From assembly GCA_040954595.2 (NCBI GenBank), contig CM082577.2, positions 9,300,001-9,364,000 of the forward strand: DNA of 64,000 nt, in the 5' to 3' direction. Every line of letters begins with the position of its first letter. Position 1 is the first letter of the stretch. This DNA is from Balanoglossus misakiensis. Its lineage: Eukaryota > Hemichordata. The notes under the pieces are model-generated. The model did not search any database, was not told the DNA's origin, and was given only the letters and a program-made list of their open reading frames with translations. Below are positions 15,201 through 26,350 of this stretch, in pieces. Both the position numbers and the translations under genes were made by a program.

Positions 15201-16108
15201 ATTCTACATGCTAAACCAAACTAAAACAAAATGGGAAAAAGTACTTTGTAAGAGTTCAATAAACACATGTACGTATGCACACTTTTTCCGAAAGACAGGT
15301 CTTCTGTGTACCTCCCAGACCTCTATATACTGGATGTTATATTTCTCCTGTTCACTCCCATTTGCCTCTGTAGAGATCCAAATTACCATAGAAAATAATG
15401 GGTTTTGACCAAGTCATAGTGATAAAAGGGTGAAGTTTAGTCTTGGAAATGTAACATTCTCAACTCGCACGTTTGAATTTTTTTTTCCACCAGCCGAATG
15501 CGAAGGCACGTTTTCTTCGAACAGGGGGATGATTGCGCTGGATAAAGAGCGCCCCCTTGAGGTGGTCGAGCACTGCACCTGGGTGATCCAAGTGCCAGAA
15601 GGTCACAAGATCATGTTGTACTTTACGTCACTTCACCTGGAAGACAGTGAAATCTGTGACGCCTATGTGGAATTTATGGAGGGAATTCACATGGTGGGTT
15701 ATATATTGTAATTTATTTTACATGAATTGTCATTTTCACCTCTAAAAGTGCCAGTCAATCAGAAAAAAAATACAGTTGATGGGTATTGTGATATCTTATA
15801 TTTACAAGCCAATGATTAGATCAAACAATTGATGATTGGAATATCAGTTGTAAATTTAGTCTGTTGTGTTGTCATTGATTGATTGATTGATTGATTGATT
15901 GAAAAAAAGAATGATTTGCAGTAAACAGAAATTTTTCGTCATCAGGAATCTGCTGGTAAGTTCTGTGGTTCAGTTCTGCCACCCATGATCACCCTTCAGA
16001 CGTCGGTTGTCCGGGTGCACTTCCATGCGGACCATCCCAATGCAGTGCTCAGAGATCAGCTCCAGCCTTCCTTTGTCTTGAGTTACACCACATATGCGGC
16101 CCAGCAAG
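6973..16108 (+). CDS. Tolloid/BMP1-like astacin metalloprotease, main exon block
   Basis: Fifteen exons: 6973-7072, 8143-8304, 9343-9460, 9645-9773, 10480-10645, 11091-11190, 11483-11827, 12336-12532, 13428-13449, 13624-13722, 13826-13973, 14235-14371, 14640-14783, 15494-15693 and 15946-16108. Signal peptide at residues 1-17; short propeptide ending RGKR at 60-63, a furin-type site. Astacin domain 64-258: zinc motif [11 protein letters not shown] (His156, His160, His166; Glu157 catalytic), Met-turn SIMHY (Met213, Tyr215), and the GCCS cysteine cluster typical of tolloids. CUB1 about 260-373, Ser/Thr/Gly-rich linker 374-446, divergent CUB2 447-574, calcium-binding EGF 575-615 (DLDEC start), CUB3 623-743. 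The order matches BMP1/tolloid, secreted proteases that process procollagens and BMP antagonists. Weak junctions are the acceptor at 11483 and the donor after 12532. Exit phase 1 matches the CUB exons at 57659. Confidence 0.88.
7806..7850. repeat. Poly-G tract in tolloid intron 1
   Basis: A run of G interrupts otherwise AT-rich intron sequence. Similar homopolymers lie near 2015, 8370, 23350, 25590, 51220 and 52425. Confidence 0.8.
8842..9330. repeat. (GAT)n microsatellite of about 480 bp
   Basis: Long ATG/GAT triplet array with GAAAAT interruptions, ending about 10 bases before the acceptor tract of the third tolloid exon (9343). It yields spurious poly-Met, poly-Asp, poly-His and poly-Ile frames. 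Confidence 0.97.
15875..15902. repeat. (ATTG)n microsatellite
   Basis: About six ATTG units in the intron between the two exons of CUB3. Confidence 0.9.
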
Positions 16109-17486
16109 GTAGGAAGCGACTTCCACTAGTCTGCACTCACTCACTGTCTGTTCTCTATCATGCATCGCAGTATTTTTAAAGGGACAAAGTCTCTCTCTCG
16201 CTGTCCCTTTTTCCATTAATTATGTTTGATACTAGACACCGTTTATGTTATTCTACATGTGGATATGTAGTGAATCAACGTTCGACCACACACAACTTCC
16301 ATCCTGTTTGTAGACAAGAGAGTGAAAAACTCGCCAAAATGAATAATTGGTGTTTACTGTTTATTCGTTTTGGCGGGATTTTTACACATATCCTAAAAGG
16401 GCAGCGAGAGAGAGACTGTGTCCCTTTAACTAGTGTGTGTGTGAGTTACTGTAAAACAAGAAATGTTCCAACAATCTGAAACAGACTCAACAACTCTCAC
16501 AACATGTAAAGCTTTATTTGATTCAAAGCAGACAAAAACACAAATTGATCAGTCGGGAAATCATCAAGTCACACTTAGCACCATAATCAGTTATCATATC
16601 GTGTGTGTAGCTCCTACAAAGTTCACTGCTTGCAATAAAAAAAAACAGCATTTTTACTAATTCCTTCCACCCCTGTCAAATGTACACAAGTCCAGCTTTG
16701 TTGTTGAAAACAAAGGGTTCAAACAAAAGTAGAGGTGGAAAGTTTTCAGTATCATTTTATGCCCAGAAGAAAAGCCAACCAGCTGACTGTTATTCTCATA
16801 CCATTCACTTCCGTCCATGTTGATTTTATAGTTTGAGTAAAATGTCTGTGTGTCTATTTCAGATAACCAGTCCGTTTTCTTCACTCAGAGTCTGTTAATC
16901 ATGTCACATCTCATGTACTAGAGAGACTTTTTCCAGGAAATGCCCGTTGTTGTTATTTCAGTTTTTTTTTTGGTAGACATGAGATTCCTATTACTGCATC
17001 ACACACTAGTAGATTTGTTACTGGCATCTTCAGATCTCAAGCTTAATTCTTCCACTGTGTTCTTCTCAGCTGTTGACACTTTACTGCAGTCAAAATATGT
17101 GAATACTAGTATACCACCCCCCCAAAAAACAAGCAAAACAGACAAACAAACAAACAAACAACAACAAACAAAGGCCAATGAATACATGCTGGGAAAAATT
17201 TCCAGTATGACAAGAAAGAATTCTTGCCTGTGTCAGCGTGGAAAGTACAAGCCTGAAATAAAGCCAATTTGTACAACACATTTACAATGTCAAGCCCAGT
17301 GGATGCCATGGCTGTGACAATTTCATATACAGACATTAAAAAATAACGCCAACTTCTATGACAGAAAAGTCAAAGTCACTTGTAAAGAACAATAATAGTT
17401 CAGTCTGTGGTTTGGAAGATTCAAGACGACATGAATGAAAAAGGTTAAGTTTAGTATACATATCAAGTGTCCAGCAAAACATACTG
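16109..17486. other. Start of the long tolloid intron, no gene seen
   Basis: AT-rich sequence after a good donor (CAAG then GTAGGA). Reading through the donor would end the frame after about 24 codons, so a short alternative C terminus is possible. Near 16449 there is one copy of the CTGTAAAACA motif that also forms the arms of the inverted repeats at 17487 and 53896. Confidence 0.5.
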
Positions 17487-17583
17487 TAAAACAGGAAATT
17501 TTCGCAAATGATAAAATTTCATGAACCTAATGAACGCGTAAAAATGTTAATGAAACACGAGAATGCGAAAATTTCCTGTTTTA
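17487..17583. mobile_element. MITE-like inverted repeat, short copy
   Basis: Perfect 20-base terminal inverted repeats: TAAAACAGGAAATTTTCGCA at 17487-17506 and its complement at 17564-17583, around a 57-base centre. Such a structure without coding capacity suggests a miniature inverted-repeat element. I could not find a clear target-site duplication. Confidence 0.6.
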
Positions 17584-18081
17584 GAGAATGTTGATGCACA
17601 TATGGCCTATAATTACAATATAGGCAGCCTACAGTGGCAGTGACTGAATGTCGTAAGACATCTGAGAGTCTGTCATCCATTTTGTCACACTGACAAGATA
17701 TAATCAAGGGCAAACTCAGGCTTGACTGAGAATGAGAATTAACAAAATAATACATAAAACCAGGTGAATATCACCCAAAGGTTTCTTTGTATGTCCTACA
17801 TGTGAATCCATGACAATCCACATCTTAATATTTCTGTTTCTTGGCAAGGAAAACGCGACTTCTGACTTGACAGACAGATTCGGTTGTGGAGTGGAGTGCT
17901 TTGAATTCAATACCAATACAGCTGGTTGACTTCCGGGCTGTTGCAGTTAAAGCCATTTTAAAAATGAAATCTAGAATTTGCATATAACTGGTTTGCAAGA
18001 GACGCAATTTGAGGATCTGCCGGACAATTTTTTGTCAGACTAGAACAACATGCAGAATGGCTTTTATATTGGAAGTGTTTG
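17584..18081. other. 3' flank of the repeat-protein gene
   Basis: Probably the 3' UTR and flank of the minus-strand gene ending at 18082. No obvious AATAAA on the minus strand and no separate gene. Confidence 0.4.
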
Positions 18082-21000
18082 TTATGTTGGCTTGTCTTCA
18101 GTTTTCTCTTGCTTCTTCTCAGCTGCTGCATCTGTTGAATCTTCCTTTGGTGTCTCCTTTTCAGCTGCAGGTGCTTCTGCAGGAGGTGTTGGTTCTGTAG
18201 GCTTGTCTTCAGTTGTCTCTGCGGCTGCATCTTCTTTTGGTGTCTCCTTTTCAGCTGCAGGTGCTTCTGCAGGAGTTGTTGGTTCTGTGGGTTTGTCTTC
18301 AGTTTTCTCAGCTGCTGCATCTGTTGTATCTTCCTTTGGTGTCTCCTTTTCAGCTGCAGGTGCTTCTGCAGGAGATGTTGGTTCTGTGGGTTTGTCTTCA
18401 GTTTTCTCTGCGGCTGCATCTTCCTTTGGTGTCTCCTTTTCAGCTGCCGGTGCTTCTGCTGCAGGTGTTGGTTCTGTGGGTTTTTCTTCAGTTTTCTCTG
18501 CAGCTGCATCTTCCTTTGGTGTCTCCTTTTCAGCTGCAGGTGCTTCTGCTGCAGGTGTTGGTTCTGTGGGTTTTTCTTCAGTTTTCTCTGCGGCTGCATC
18601 TTCCTTTGGTGTCTCCTTTTCAGCTGCCGGTGCTTCTGCAGGAGGTGTTGGTTCTGTGGGTTTTTCTTCAGTTTTCTCTGCAGCTGCATCTTCCTTTGGT
18701 GTCTCCTTTTCAGCTGCAAGTGCTTCTGCAGGAGGTGATGGTTCTGTAGGTTTTTCTTCAGTTTTCTCAGCTGCTGCATCTGTTGTATCTTCCTTTGGTG
18801 TCTCCTTTTCAGCTGCCGGTGCTTCTGCTGCAGGTGTTGGTTCTGTGGGTTTTTCTTCAGTTTTCTCTGCAGCTGCATCTTCCTTTGGTGTCTCCTTTTC
18901 AGCTGCAGGTGCTTCTGCAGGAGGTGTTGGTTCTGTGGGTTTTTCTTCAGTTTTCTCTGCGGCTGCATCTTCCTTTGGTGTCTCCTTTTCAGCTGCAGGT
19001 GCTTCTGCAGCAGGTGTTGATTCTGTGGGTTTTTCTTCAGTTTTCTCTGCGGCTGCATCTTCTTTTGGTGTTTCCTTTTCAGCTGCAGGTGCTTCTGCTG
19101 CAGGTGTTGGTTCTGTGGGTTTTTCTTCAGTTTTCTCTGCGGCTGCATCTTCTTTTGGTGTCTCCTTTTCAGCTGCCGGTGCTTCTGCAGGAGGTGTTGG
19201 TTCTGTGGGTTTTTCTTCAGTTTTCTCTGCGGCTGCATCTTCCTTTGGTGTCTCCTTTTCAGCTGCAGGTGCTTCTGCAGCAGGTGTTGATTCTGTGGGT
19301 TTTTCTTCAGTTTTCTCTGCGGCTGCATCTTCTTTTGGTGTTTCCTTTTCAGCTGCAGGTGCTTCTGCTGCAGGTGTTGGTTCTGTGGGTTTTTCTTCAG
19401 TTTTCTCTGCGGCTGCATCTTCCTTTGGTGTCTCCTTTTCAGCTGCCGGTGCTTCTGCAGGAGGTGTTGGTTCTGTGGGTTTTTCTTCAGTTTTCTCTGC
19501 GGCTGCATCTTCCTTTGGTGTCTCCTTTTCAGCTGCCGGTGCTTCTGCTGCAGGTGTTGGTTCTGTGGGTTTTTCTTCAGTTTTCTCTGCAGCTGCATCT
19601 TCCTTTGGTGTCTCCTTTTCAGCTGCAGGTGCTTCTGCAGCAGGTGTTGATTCTGTGGGTTTGTCTTCAGTTTTCTCAGCTGCTGCATCTGTTGTATCTT
19701 CCTTTGGTGTCTCCTTTTCAGCTGCAGGTGCTTCTGCAGGAGTTGTTGGTTCTGTGGGTTTGTCTTCAGTTTTCTCTGCAGCTGCATCTTCCTTTGGTGT
19801 CTCCTTTTCAGCTGCAGGTGCTTCTGCAGCAGGTGTTGATTCTGTGGGTTTGTCTTCAGTTTTCTCAGCTGCTGCATCTGTTGTATCTTCCTTTGGTGTC
19901 TCCTTTTCAGCTGCAGGTGCTTCTGCAGGAGGTGTTGGTTCTGTGGGTTTGTCTTCAGTTTTCTCTGCAGCTGCATCTTCCTTTGGTGTTTCCTTTTCAG
20001 CTGCAGGTGCTTCTGCAGGAGTTGTTGGTTCTGTGGGTTTGTCTTCAGTTTTCTCAGCTGCTGCATCTGTTGTATCTTCCTTTGGTGTCTCCTTTTCAGC
20101 TGCAGGTGCTTCTGCAGGAGGTGTTGGTTCTGTGGGTTTGTCTTCAGTTTTCTCAGCTGCTGCATCTGTTGTATCTTCCTTTGGTGTCTCCTTTTCAGCT
20201 GCAGGTGCTTCTGCAGGAGGTGTTGGTTCTGTGGGTTTGTCTTCAGTTTTCCCTGTGGCTGCATCTTCTTTTGGTGTCTCCTTTTCAGCTGCCGGTGCTT
20301 CTGCTGCAGGTGTTGGTTCTGTGGGTTTTTCTTCAGTTTTCTCTGCAGCTGCATCTTCCTTTGGTGTCTCCTTTTCAGCTGCACGTGCTTCTGCAGGAGT
20401 TGTTGGTTCTGTGGGTTTGTCTTCAGTTTTCTCAGCTGCTGCATCTGTTGTATCTTCCTTTGGTGTCTCCTTTTCAGCTGCAGGTGCTTCTGCAGGAGTT
20501 GTTGGTTCTGTGGGTTTGTCTTCAGTTTTCTCAGCTGCTGCATCTGTTGTATCTTCCTTTGGTGTCTCCTTTTCAGCTGCAGGTGCTTCTGCAGGAGTTG
20601 TTGGTTCTGTGGGTTTGTCTTCAGTTTTCTCAGCTGCTGCATCTGTTGTATCTTCCTTTGGTGTTTCCTTTTCAGCTGCAGGTGCTTCTGCAGGAGTTGT
20701 TGGTTCTGTGGGTTTGTCTTCAGTTTTCTCAGCTGCTGCATCTGTTGTATCTTCCTTTGGTGTCTCCTTTTCAGCTGCAGGTGCTTCTGCAGCAGGTGTT
20801 GATTCTGTGGGTTTGTCTTCAGTTTTCTCTGCGGCTGCATCTTCCTTTGGTGTCTCCTTTTCAGCTGCAGGTGCTTCTGCAGCAGGTGTTGATTCTGTGG
20901 GTTTGTCTTCAGTTTTCACTGCGGCTGCATCTTCTTTTGGTGTTTCCTTTTCAGCTGCCGGTGCTTCTGCTGCAGGTGTTGGTTCTGTGGGTTTTTCTTC

Positions 21001-22083
21001 AGTTTTCTCTGCAGCTGCATCTTCCTTTGGTGTCTCCTTTTCAGCTGCAAGTGCTTCTGCAGGAGTTGTTAGTTCTGTGGGTTTGTCTTCAGTTTTCTCA
21101 GCTGCTGCATCTGTTGTATCTTCCTTTGGTGTCTCCTTTTCAGCTGCAGGTGCTTCTGCAGGAGGTGTTGGTTCTGTGGGTTTGTCTTCAGTTTTCACTG
21201 CGGCTGCATCTTCTTTTGGTGTCTCCTTTTCAGCTGCCGGTGCTTCTGCTGCAGGTGTTGGTTCTGTGGGTTTTTCTTCAGTTTTCTCTGCAGCTGCATC
21301 TTCCTTTGGTGTCTCCTTTTCAGCTGCAGGTGCTTCTGCAGGAGTTGTTGGTTCTGTGGGTTTGTCTTCAGTTTTCTCAGCTGCTGCATCTGTTGTATCT
21401 TCCTTTGGTGTCTCCTTTTCAGCTGCAGGTGCTTCTGCAGGAGGTGTTGGTTCTGTAGGTTTGTCTTCAGTTTTCTCTGCGGCTGCATCTTCTTTTGGTG
21501 TCTCCTTTTCAGCTGCAGGTGCTTCTGCGGGAGGTGTTGGTTCTGTAGGTTTGTCTTCAGTTTTCTCTGCGGCTGCATCTTCTTTTGGTGTCTCCTTTTC
21601 AGCTGCAGGTGCTTCTGCAGGAGGCGTTTGTTCTGCATGTTTGTCTTCAGTTTTGTCTACTTCCTTCTCTGCTGCTGCATCTGACGTCTGTTCCTTTGAT
21701 ACCTCGTCTGCAGTCGTTCCATCTGCTGCATCCGTTTTCGAATCCGAGGATTGTTCCTCCGCAGTATCATTGCTCACAGCAGGTTTCTCTTCTTCAGACT
21801 TTTGGGTTTCCCCTGCACCATTCTCACCTGGAGCATCTTTTCCCTCCTTAGTAGGAGCCCCATCCACAACCTTCACGTCTTTGGCATCACCAGCATCAGC
21901 ATTCCCGATCTTCTCCGGCTGTGCCTTGGTGCCCTCCCCAACTTGCTTCTTCAGACCCTCCTCCGATTCTACGTGGTTCTCGACTTCGTTCGTGGACATC
22001 TTTGCCCTCCGCTGAAAGTATGCAATAACCAAACATAGGCATGTTACCAGCCCAATCAACAATGCGACCAGACACTCCGACAT
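18082..22083 (-). CDS. Single-pass membrane protein with about 38 Pro/Glu/Ala/Thr repeats
   Basis: One uninterrupted frame of 1,333 aa, ATG at 22083 and TAA at 18082. Residues 5-23 (LVALLIGLVTCLCLVIAYF) form a hydrophobic segment followed by QRRAK, a signal-anchor arrangement. An acidic stretch of about 110 residues leads to a tandem array from about residue 134 to the end. The unit is 30 residues, built on AAAEKTEDKP, TEPTPPAEAP and AAEKETPKED; many copies carry an extra TTD, making 33. I count about 38 copies, differing mainly at EDKP/EEKP and TPP/TPA/TTP. The composition predicts a long, disordered, highly charged domain. I do not recognise the family. Other frames across the array are also open because the 90/99-base unit lacks stops, but only this one has a plausible N terminus. 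It lies on the opposite strand within the putative tolloid intron. Confidence 0.75.
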   Translation of the reverse strand: MSECLVALLIGLVTCLCLVIAYFQRRAKMSTNEVENHVESEEGLKKQVGEGTKAQPEKIGNADAGDAKDVKVVDGAPTKEGKDAPGENGAGETQKSEEEKPAVSNDTAEEQSSDSKTDAADGTTADEVSKEQTSDAAAEKEVDKTEDKHAEQTPPAEAPAAEKETPKEDAAAEKTEDKPTEPTPPAEAPAAEKETPKEDAAAEKTEDKPTEPTPPAEAPAAEKETPKEDTTDAAAEKTEDKPTEPTTPAEAPAAEKETPKEDAAAEKTEEKPTEPTPAAEAPAAEKETPKEDAAAVKTEDKPTEPTPPAEAPAAEKETPKEDTTDAAAEKTEDKPTELTTPAEALAAEKETPKEDAAAEKTEEKPTEPTPAAEAPAAEKETPKEDAAAVKTEDKPTESTPAAEAPAAEKETPKEDAAAEKTEDKPTESTPAAEAPAAEKETPKEDTTDAAAEKTEDKPTEPTTPAEAPAAEKETPKEDTTDAAAEKTEDKPTEPTTPAEAPAAEKETPKEDTTDAAAEKTEDKPTEPTTPAEAPAAEKETPKEDTTDAAAEKTEDKPTEPTTPAEARAAEKETPKEDAAAEKTEEKPTEPTPAAEAPAAEKETPKEDAATGKTEDKPTEPTPPAEAPAAEKETPKEDTTDAAAEKTEDKPTEPTPPAEAPAAEKETPKEDTTDAAAEKTEDKPTEPTTPAEAPAAEKETPKEDAAAEKTEDKPTEPTPPAEAPAAEKETPKEDTTDAAAEKTEDKPTESTPAAEAPAAEKETPKEDAAAEKTEDKPTEPTTPAEAPAAEKETPKEDTTDAAAEKTEDKPTESTPAAEAPAAEKETPKEDAAAEKTEEKPTEPTPAAEAPAAEKETPKEDAAAEKTEEKPTEPTPPAEAPAAEKETPKEDAAAEKTEEKPTEPTPAAEAPAAEKETPKEDAAAEKTEEKPTESTPAAEAPAAEKETPKEDAAAEKTEEKPTEPTPPAEAPAAEKETPKEDAAAEKTEEKPTEPTPAAEAPAAEKETPKEDAAAEKTEEKPTESTPAAEAPAAEKETPKEDAAAEKTEEKPTEPTPPAEAPAAEKETPKEDAAAEKTEEKPTEPTPAAEAPAAEKETPKEDTTDAAAEKTEEKPTEPSPPAEALAAEKETPKEDAAAEKTEEKPTEPTPPAEAPAAEKETPKEDAAAEKTEEKPTEPTPAAEAPAAEKETPKEDAAAEKTEEKPTEPTPAAEAPAAEKETPKEDAAAEKTEDKPTEPTSPAEAPAAEKETPKEDTTDAAAEKTEDKPTEPTTPAEAPAAEKETPKEDAAAETTEDKPTEPTPPAEAPAAEKETPKEDSTDAAAEKKQEKTEDKPT
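18085..21684. repeat. Coding minisatellite, 90/99-bp units
   Basis: About 3.6 kb of tandem units encoding the Pro/Glu/Ala/Thr repeats of the overlapping minus-strand gene. Two length classes (90 and 99 bp, the latter with nine extra bases encoding TTD) are interspersed, and neighbouring copies are close to identical. Confidence 0.95.
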
Positions 22084-25000
22084 TTTTCCCCAAGAAGCAC
22101 CTGGTGAAAGTTTTGCACACTGCGAGGTTAGTGTTAATGCTTGCGAAAATGTGCCTATCCTAGGGTTGAATGCCTATTCTATTGTTTTTGTTGGAATTGT
22201 TTGGACTCAAGAGGCATCTGGTGTGGTGTATATTCACAGAGGTGTGACTCGGGTACATCTGAAATGTAAAAAAGTTGGTGATTGGCTTGTGATTTTAGAA
22301 ATGGGTCATGATGAATTAGTGGGAGAAGTGGAAAGGTTAAACCGGCCCAGTGATTTAAGTTTAGTAATGGCTTACACCCAAAGATCAAGTGATGATTGCA
22401 AGTAAGGTCCGAGAATAAAACTGTGCACATAGTTGTGGTAATCCAGTGTTTTGTTCCAGAGTTTCTCTTTGCGTTGCGTGTATCCTTGTACGCTGGTTCA
22501 GACTGTTCATCTCTGTTTTCATGTCACATTTTAGAATAGGTTGTAAAAAGCCAAATTAACATAGCCCTCTTATTGTGATGCACCTGTGAACCCACAGTGA
22601 TGTTATTTTAAAAGAAGGAAGCATGCAGCTCTGTATGAAGGAGCAATAAAGGCCTGGGCAAGCTGGCGTTTAGGCGCGTGCGGATTGACGGCATGACGTC
22701 ATTTAAAAATGCTAGTTGCTTTTGCATAAAAATGTCGCAAGATGACAAGAGCAGTGTGTGTATATACGGGTGTCTGTGCATTTGGGAATTGACCATACCT
22801 TTTCACCAGCACATCATTGTTTAGTCACACTAATTTCAATAGCATAATTGGGATTATGGACTCAGAAATGGGGGTAAAAGGGTTAGAAGAATATTCAATG
22901 ACTTTCAAGTACAGTGTATTGTCATGCAGGAGTATTATGGGCAATGTCTATGAAAATCTAGGATGAGGAATTTTTAAATTCCTATGTGAGATCTTAGAAT
23001 GAGAAAATGATAGAATTACTTAATTCGTTTAAGAACATACATAAATCTTATGAGATTCTTACAAGTTTTAATCATTATTCAGGTATATTTGATATGTGTA
23101 CATGTATCTATATAGCCTTTCATATAACTGTCTGATATGTGACAGCCGACATCGTACGTGTGCAGTGACATGTTGGGAGGTCAGAGGTCATATTTTATCA
23201 GTCTGGGTCCAAATGCAGGTCATCGAATGGTCCTTGTACATGTCCTGGTTAATTAATTAATTTGTTGACAAGCTTAATCTTTTGTTGACAAACGATCGAT
23301 AACTATAAATTAAAGTTAACTCCTCAAACCCGTCATTCATTTTTTTCTGGGGGGGGGGGAGGGGCATTTCAAACTGAAAATGGACACCTTTTTTGACTGA
23401 AAATTAAAATCCTGTTGATGTCTTGACTCCTTTTTGGTGTATTAAATTCAGTTCTTGCATTTAAAGAAGCAAACTTTTGGCATGACAATATTATATTCAG
23501 CAATCTCTTCAATATAGATAAGAATAGATTAGTTTATTCTAATTTACTGCTGGAGAGTTTTCTGCAAAGTGTGGGGAATGCTGAGAATGGCTGAATGATT
23601 TTATAGACTCAAGTACCTGTAATTCTAAAAATTCAATTCCTCTCCAAAATTGTAGAATTTTGTTTCCATTTTTTCTATTTGGTTCGTGCTTGTGACATGT
23701 AATAATTAACCTCAATTTTGGACATTTGCAGGTTCCTACTTTTCATATTGCAAATGATTTTTTTCCTAGAGGCCTTCGCGTGTCCATCAATAATTTGCAA
23801 GCCTTCAGAATGTTGTACTGTTTGTGGTGCCATTACCTGGTGGTATAAAGTAGGACTACATGCTTTTGACGACCAACAGAACTGGTTGCGAAAGAGGTTT
23901 ACGTCAGTCTTTGATCCGGGCGTATATCAAGTGTTTGATTGTTAGGTCAGTGATTTAGAACATTTTTTGTAGGAGGTGTTGTCATCGGTTTCAGACCGGT
24001 ACACAGTGCTTGGGTGGCTGGACAATAACGTCTCTGTCCATTCACGGATAGGTTATCAGAAAATGCCAAGTTGCTCAAAGAACGCCAGTTTCCTGTGTCA
24101 TAGAAACTAAACGTAACGTCTAGACTTTTTTTTTGTGGCGTGTGTTTGATTTAGAGTTCGATGACATCAGCTTGACAACATGTTAACTATGCTGAACACA
24201 TGTTTTAGCTAGGGAAGTTGCAAGTTTTTCAGTCGTGTGTACTGCTATCATTTGGTTTCAATTTGCATTTGTGATGCAAGTTAGAAACCTTGTGGGACAA
24301 AATGTCACAGAACATTTTGCGTAATATCGATAAATCGAAGATTCTTCTTTGCGAACACTTAAACTTTATTTGATCGGCTTGGCAAGCGGCTGACAGTTGT
24401 GGGGGCAGAAATCAATGACTGAAGGCACTGTACAAAGTGTGGCCAAAGTCTGACTTGGAATCTTGCCAATATCGGCTGAACTCAAAAACAGGTCAGTGTT
24501 CAAGGCAGCATGTGCACGGCGTCATCCGCACGCACCTGGTCATCCAGTTCTGCCTGGCCAATCAACTTGACCCAGTGACCTCTGCCTCTGATTTCTTTGT
24601 TGACCCTAACCTCTATTCTCGGCCATAAAAACGACAATGCGTCAAGCCCTTGTGTTTGATCAGATGAATATGTACACGAACAACACTGTAAAGCAAATTC
24701 TGCTTTATCGGCATGCAGGGTGTCATACAGCAAACCAACTTTGTTTGTGAACATCAAATCAAGATGAATTTAGATTATCTGTCAAGTTCGGCCCCTCAAA
24801 CTGTCATACATGGTTTGTTTTTGTGCATGTTCTGTGTACATATAGATGTTGTCAATTGAATTTTTGTACTCATGGAGTGTTTAACTAATGAGTCGTCCAG
24901 TTTCTTTATGACATGAATTGTTAAAAGTACACCAATCATAAATTGTCATCCAGTGTATAGATTTGATGTTTCACCCATCAATTATTTGCAACCAATATTA

Positions 25001-26350
25001 AACATTTTCCTCTTCAGTAATTGAAGTCCAACATACCAATCAAACTAAAGCTTGTAACTGTATAAAAACTACACCCAGTATGTCACCATACACATAATGT
25101 ACTTTAGCTTAAATCCTCCAAACAAACCATGTAACTAATGATTTCGCTGAATGTTAGTATTATCATCATCAGTGGAGACCAGAGTTTGCCGGTCACCATA
25201 ATAGCCAACTAACAAACTAATAATTCAGACAAACCGTGATAATTAAAATACCTCAGAACAAATGTTTAGCATAGCAACCAAGACCTACCAGCAAAATACT
25301 CAGATGTAAAACATTCCCAACAGATGAATTTTACACATCCATGCGATAGGTATCTAACATTTACAGTCATATGATGTATGTAGCACGTTTTATTTTCATT
25401 TCTGTATATTAAAAGATTCTTACAACTAACAATAAGGGGGAGCAGATGAAAATTGAAATGCAAGTGTCATCGCAGAGACACGAAAGGTTTCACCAATCCT
25501 TGACCTCTGATGAAAAGGTCGAATTGGATGACTGGCTCATGACTGGCAAACACCAAACAAACAAACGAATGGGAATCGAGTCTGACTTGGGGGGGGGGGG
25601 GGGGGGGTTAAAAAGTCAGGCATTGACAAACCCGATAATAATTCAGATCATTGTGCTATTTTAGGAAGTGTTTTTTGGCCTGTGAATACAGAACTGTGTG
25701 TCGGCCACACCTAATTGTGCCAGTCAGAACGGTGATTTGAGGTAAAACCTAATAGTTTCCTAAAAACTAATAGTTACCCGTTCATAAACACTTCCCAGTT
25801 ACCACTGCAGAAAGAGAATCGAACACAATCTCCTTGAATTCTTAATGTGAGGTACCGTGTTCCTGCTGTCAATATTTCTCTTTGTCGACTGTACCAAACT
25901 TTTGCCTTTTACTAGGGTCAGAAGGTCGTTAGGTAATTGAATTCCAAAAATTATCGCAGAGTTTATCAGCGGGAATATTGGATCAGTTTGCATGCAGTTC
26001 ACCAGGAACTGGATTATGTTTAAACATTTGAAGAAATTGGGAAAAAAATCACACTTTTTAGGTAAAAAGTACTTTATATTTTATCTAATATCTTTTCTGA
26101 ATGGGCATGTGTTAGAACAACGACAGCTCTGCAGCCAAGAGCATTCAGGGTTCAGTTCCTTCACCTCACTTCAGTGATTCTCTTTGTCTGTTTGAACTGT
26201 TAGGAATTTTTTCGATTTTGGTCACAATTTGTGTAAACAATCGCAAGGAAAGAGATCCTTAGTGACAGCTGAGCCTACTTCATGAGAGATGTCAAGCCTG
26301 AAGTTGTTACTTAGCTGTAAATGACACTAGATTTATGCACCTGGCTTTAT
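22084..26350. other. Non-coding stretch upstream of the repeat-protein gene
   Basis: Presumably contains the promoter and any 5' UTR exon of the minus-strand gene starting at 22083; CTTTCACCAG just before its ATG could be an acceptor. Otherwise AT-rich with G runs near 23350 and 25590. No supported gene. Confidence 0.4.

Noticed and set aside
23718-23945. Cys-rich frame (CPSIICKPSECCTVCG) after a good acceptor, reminiscent of a vWC motif
   Set aside because: The acceptor is phase-compatible with the tolloid exon at 16108, but no donor returns to phase 1 for the exon at 57659, and the cysteine pattern is incomplete.
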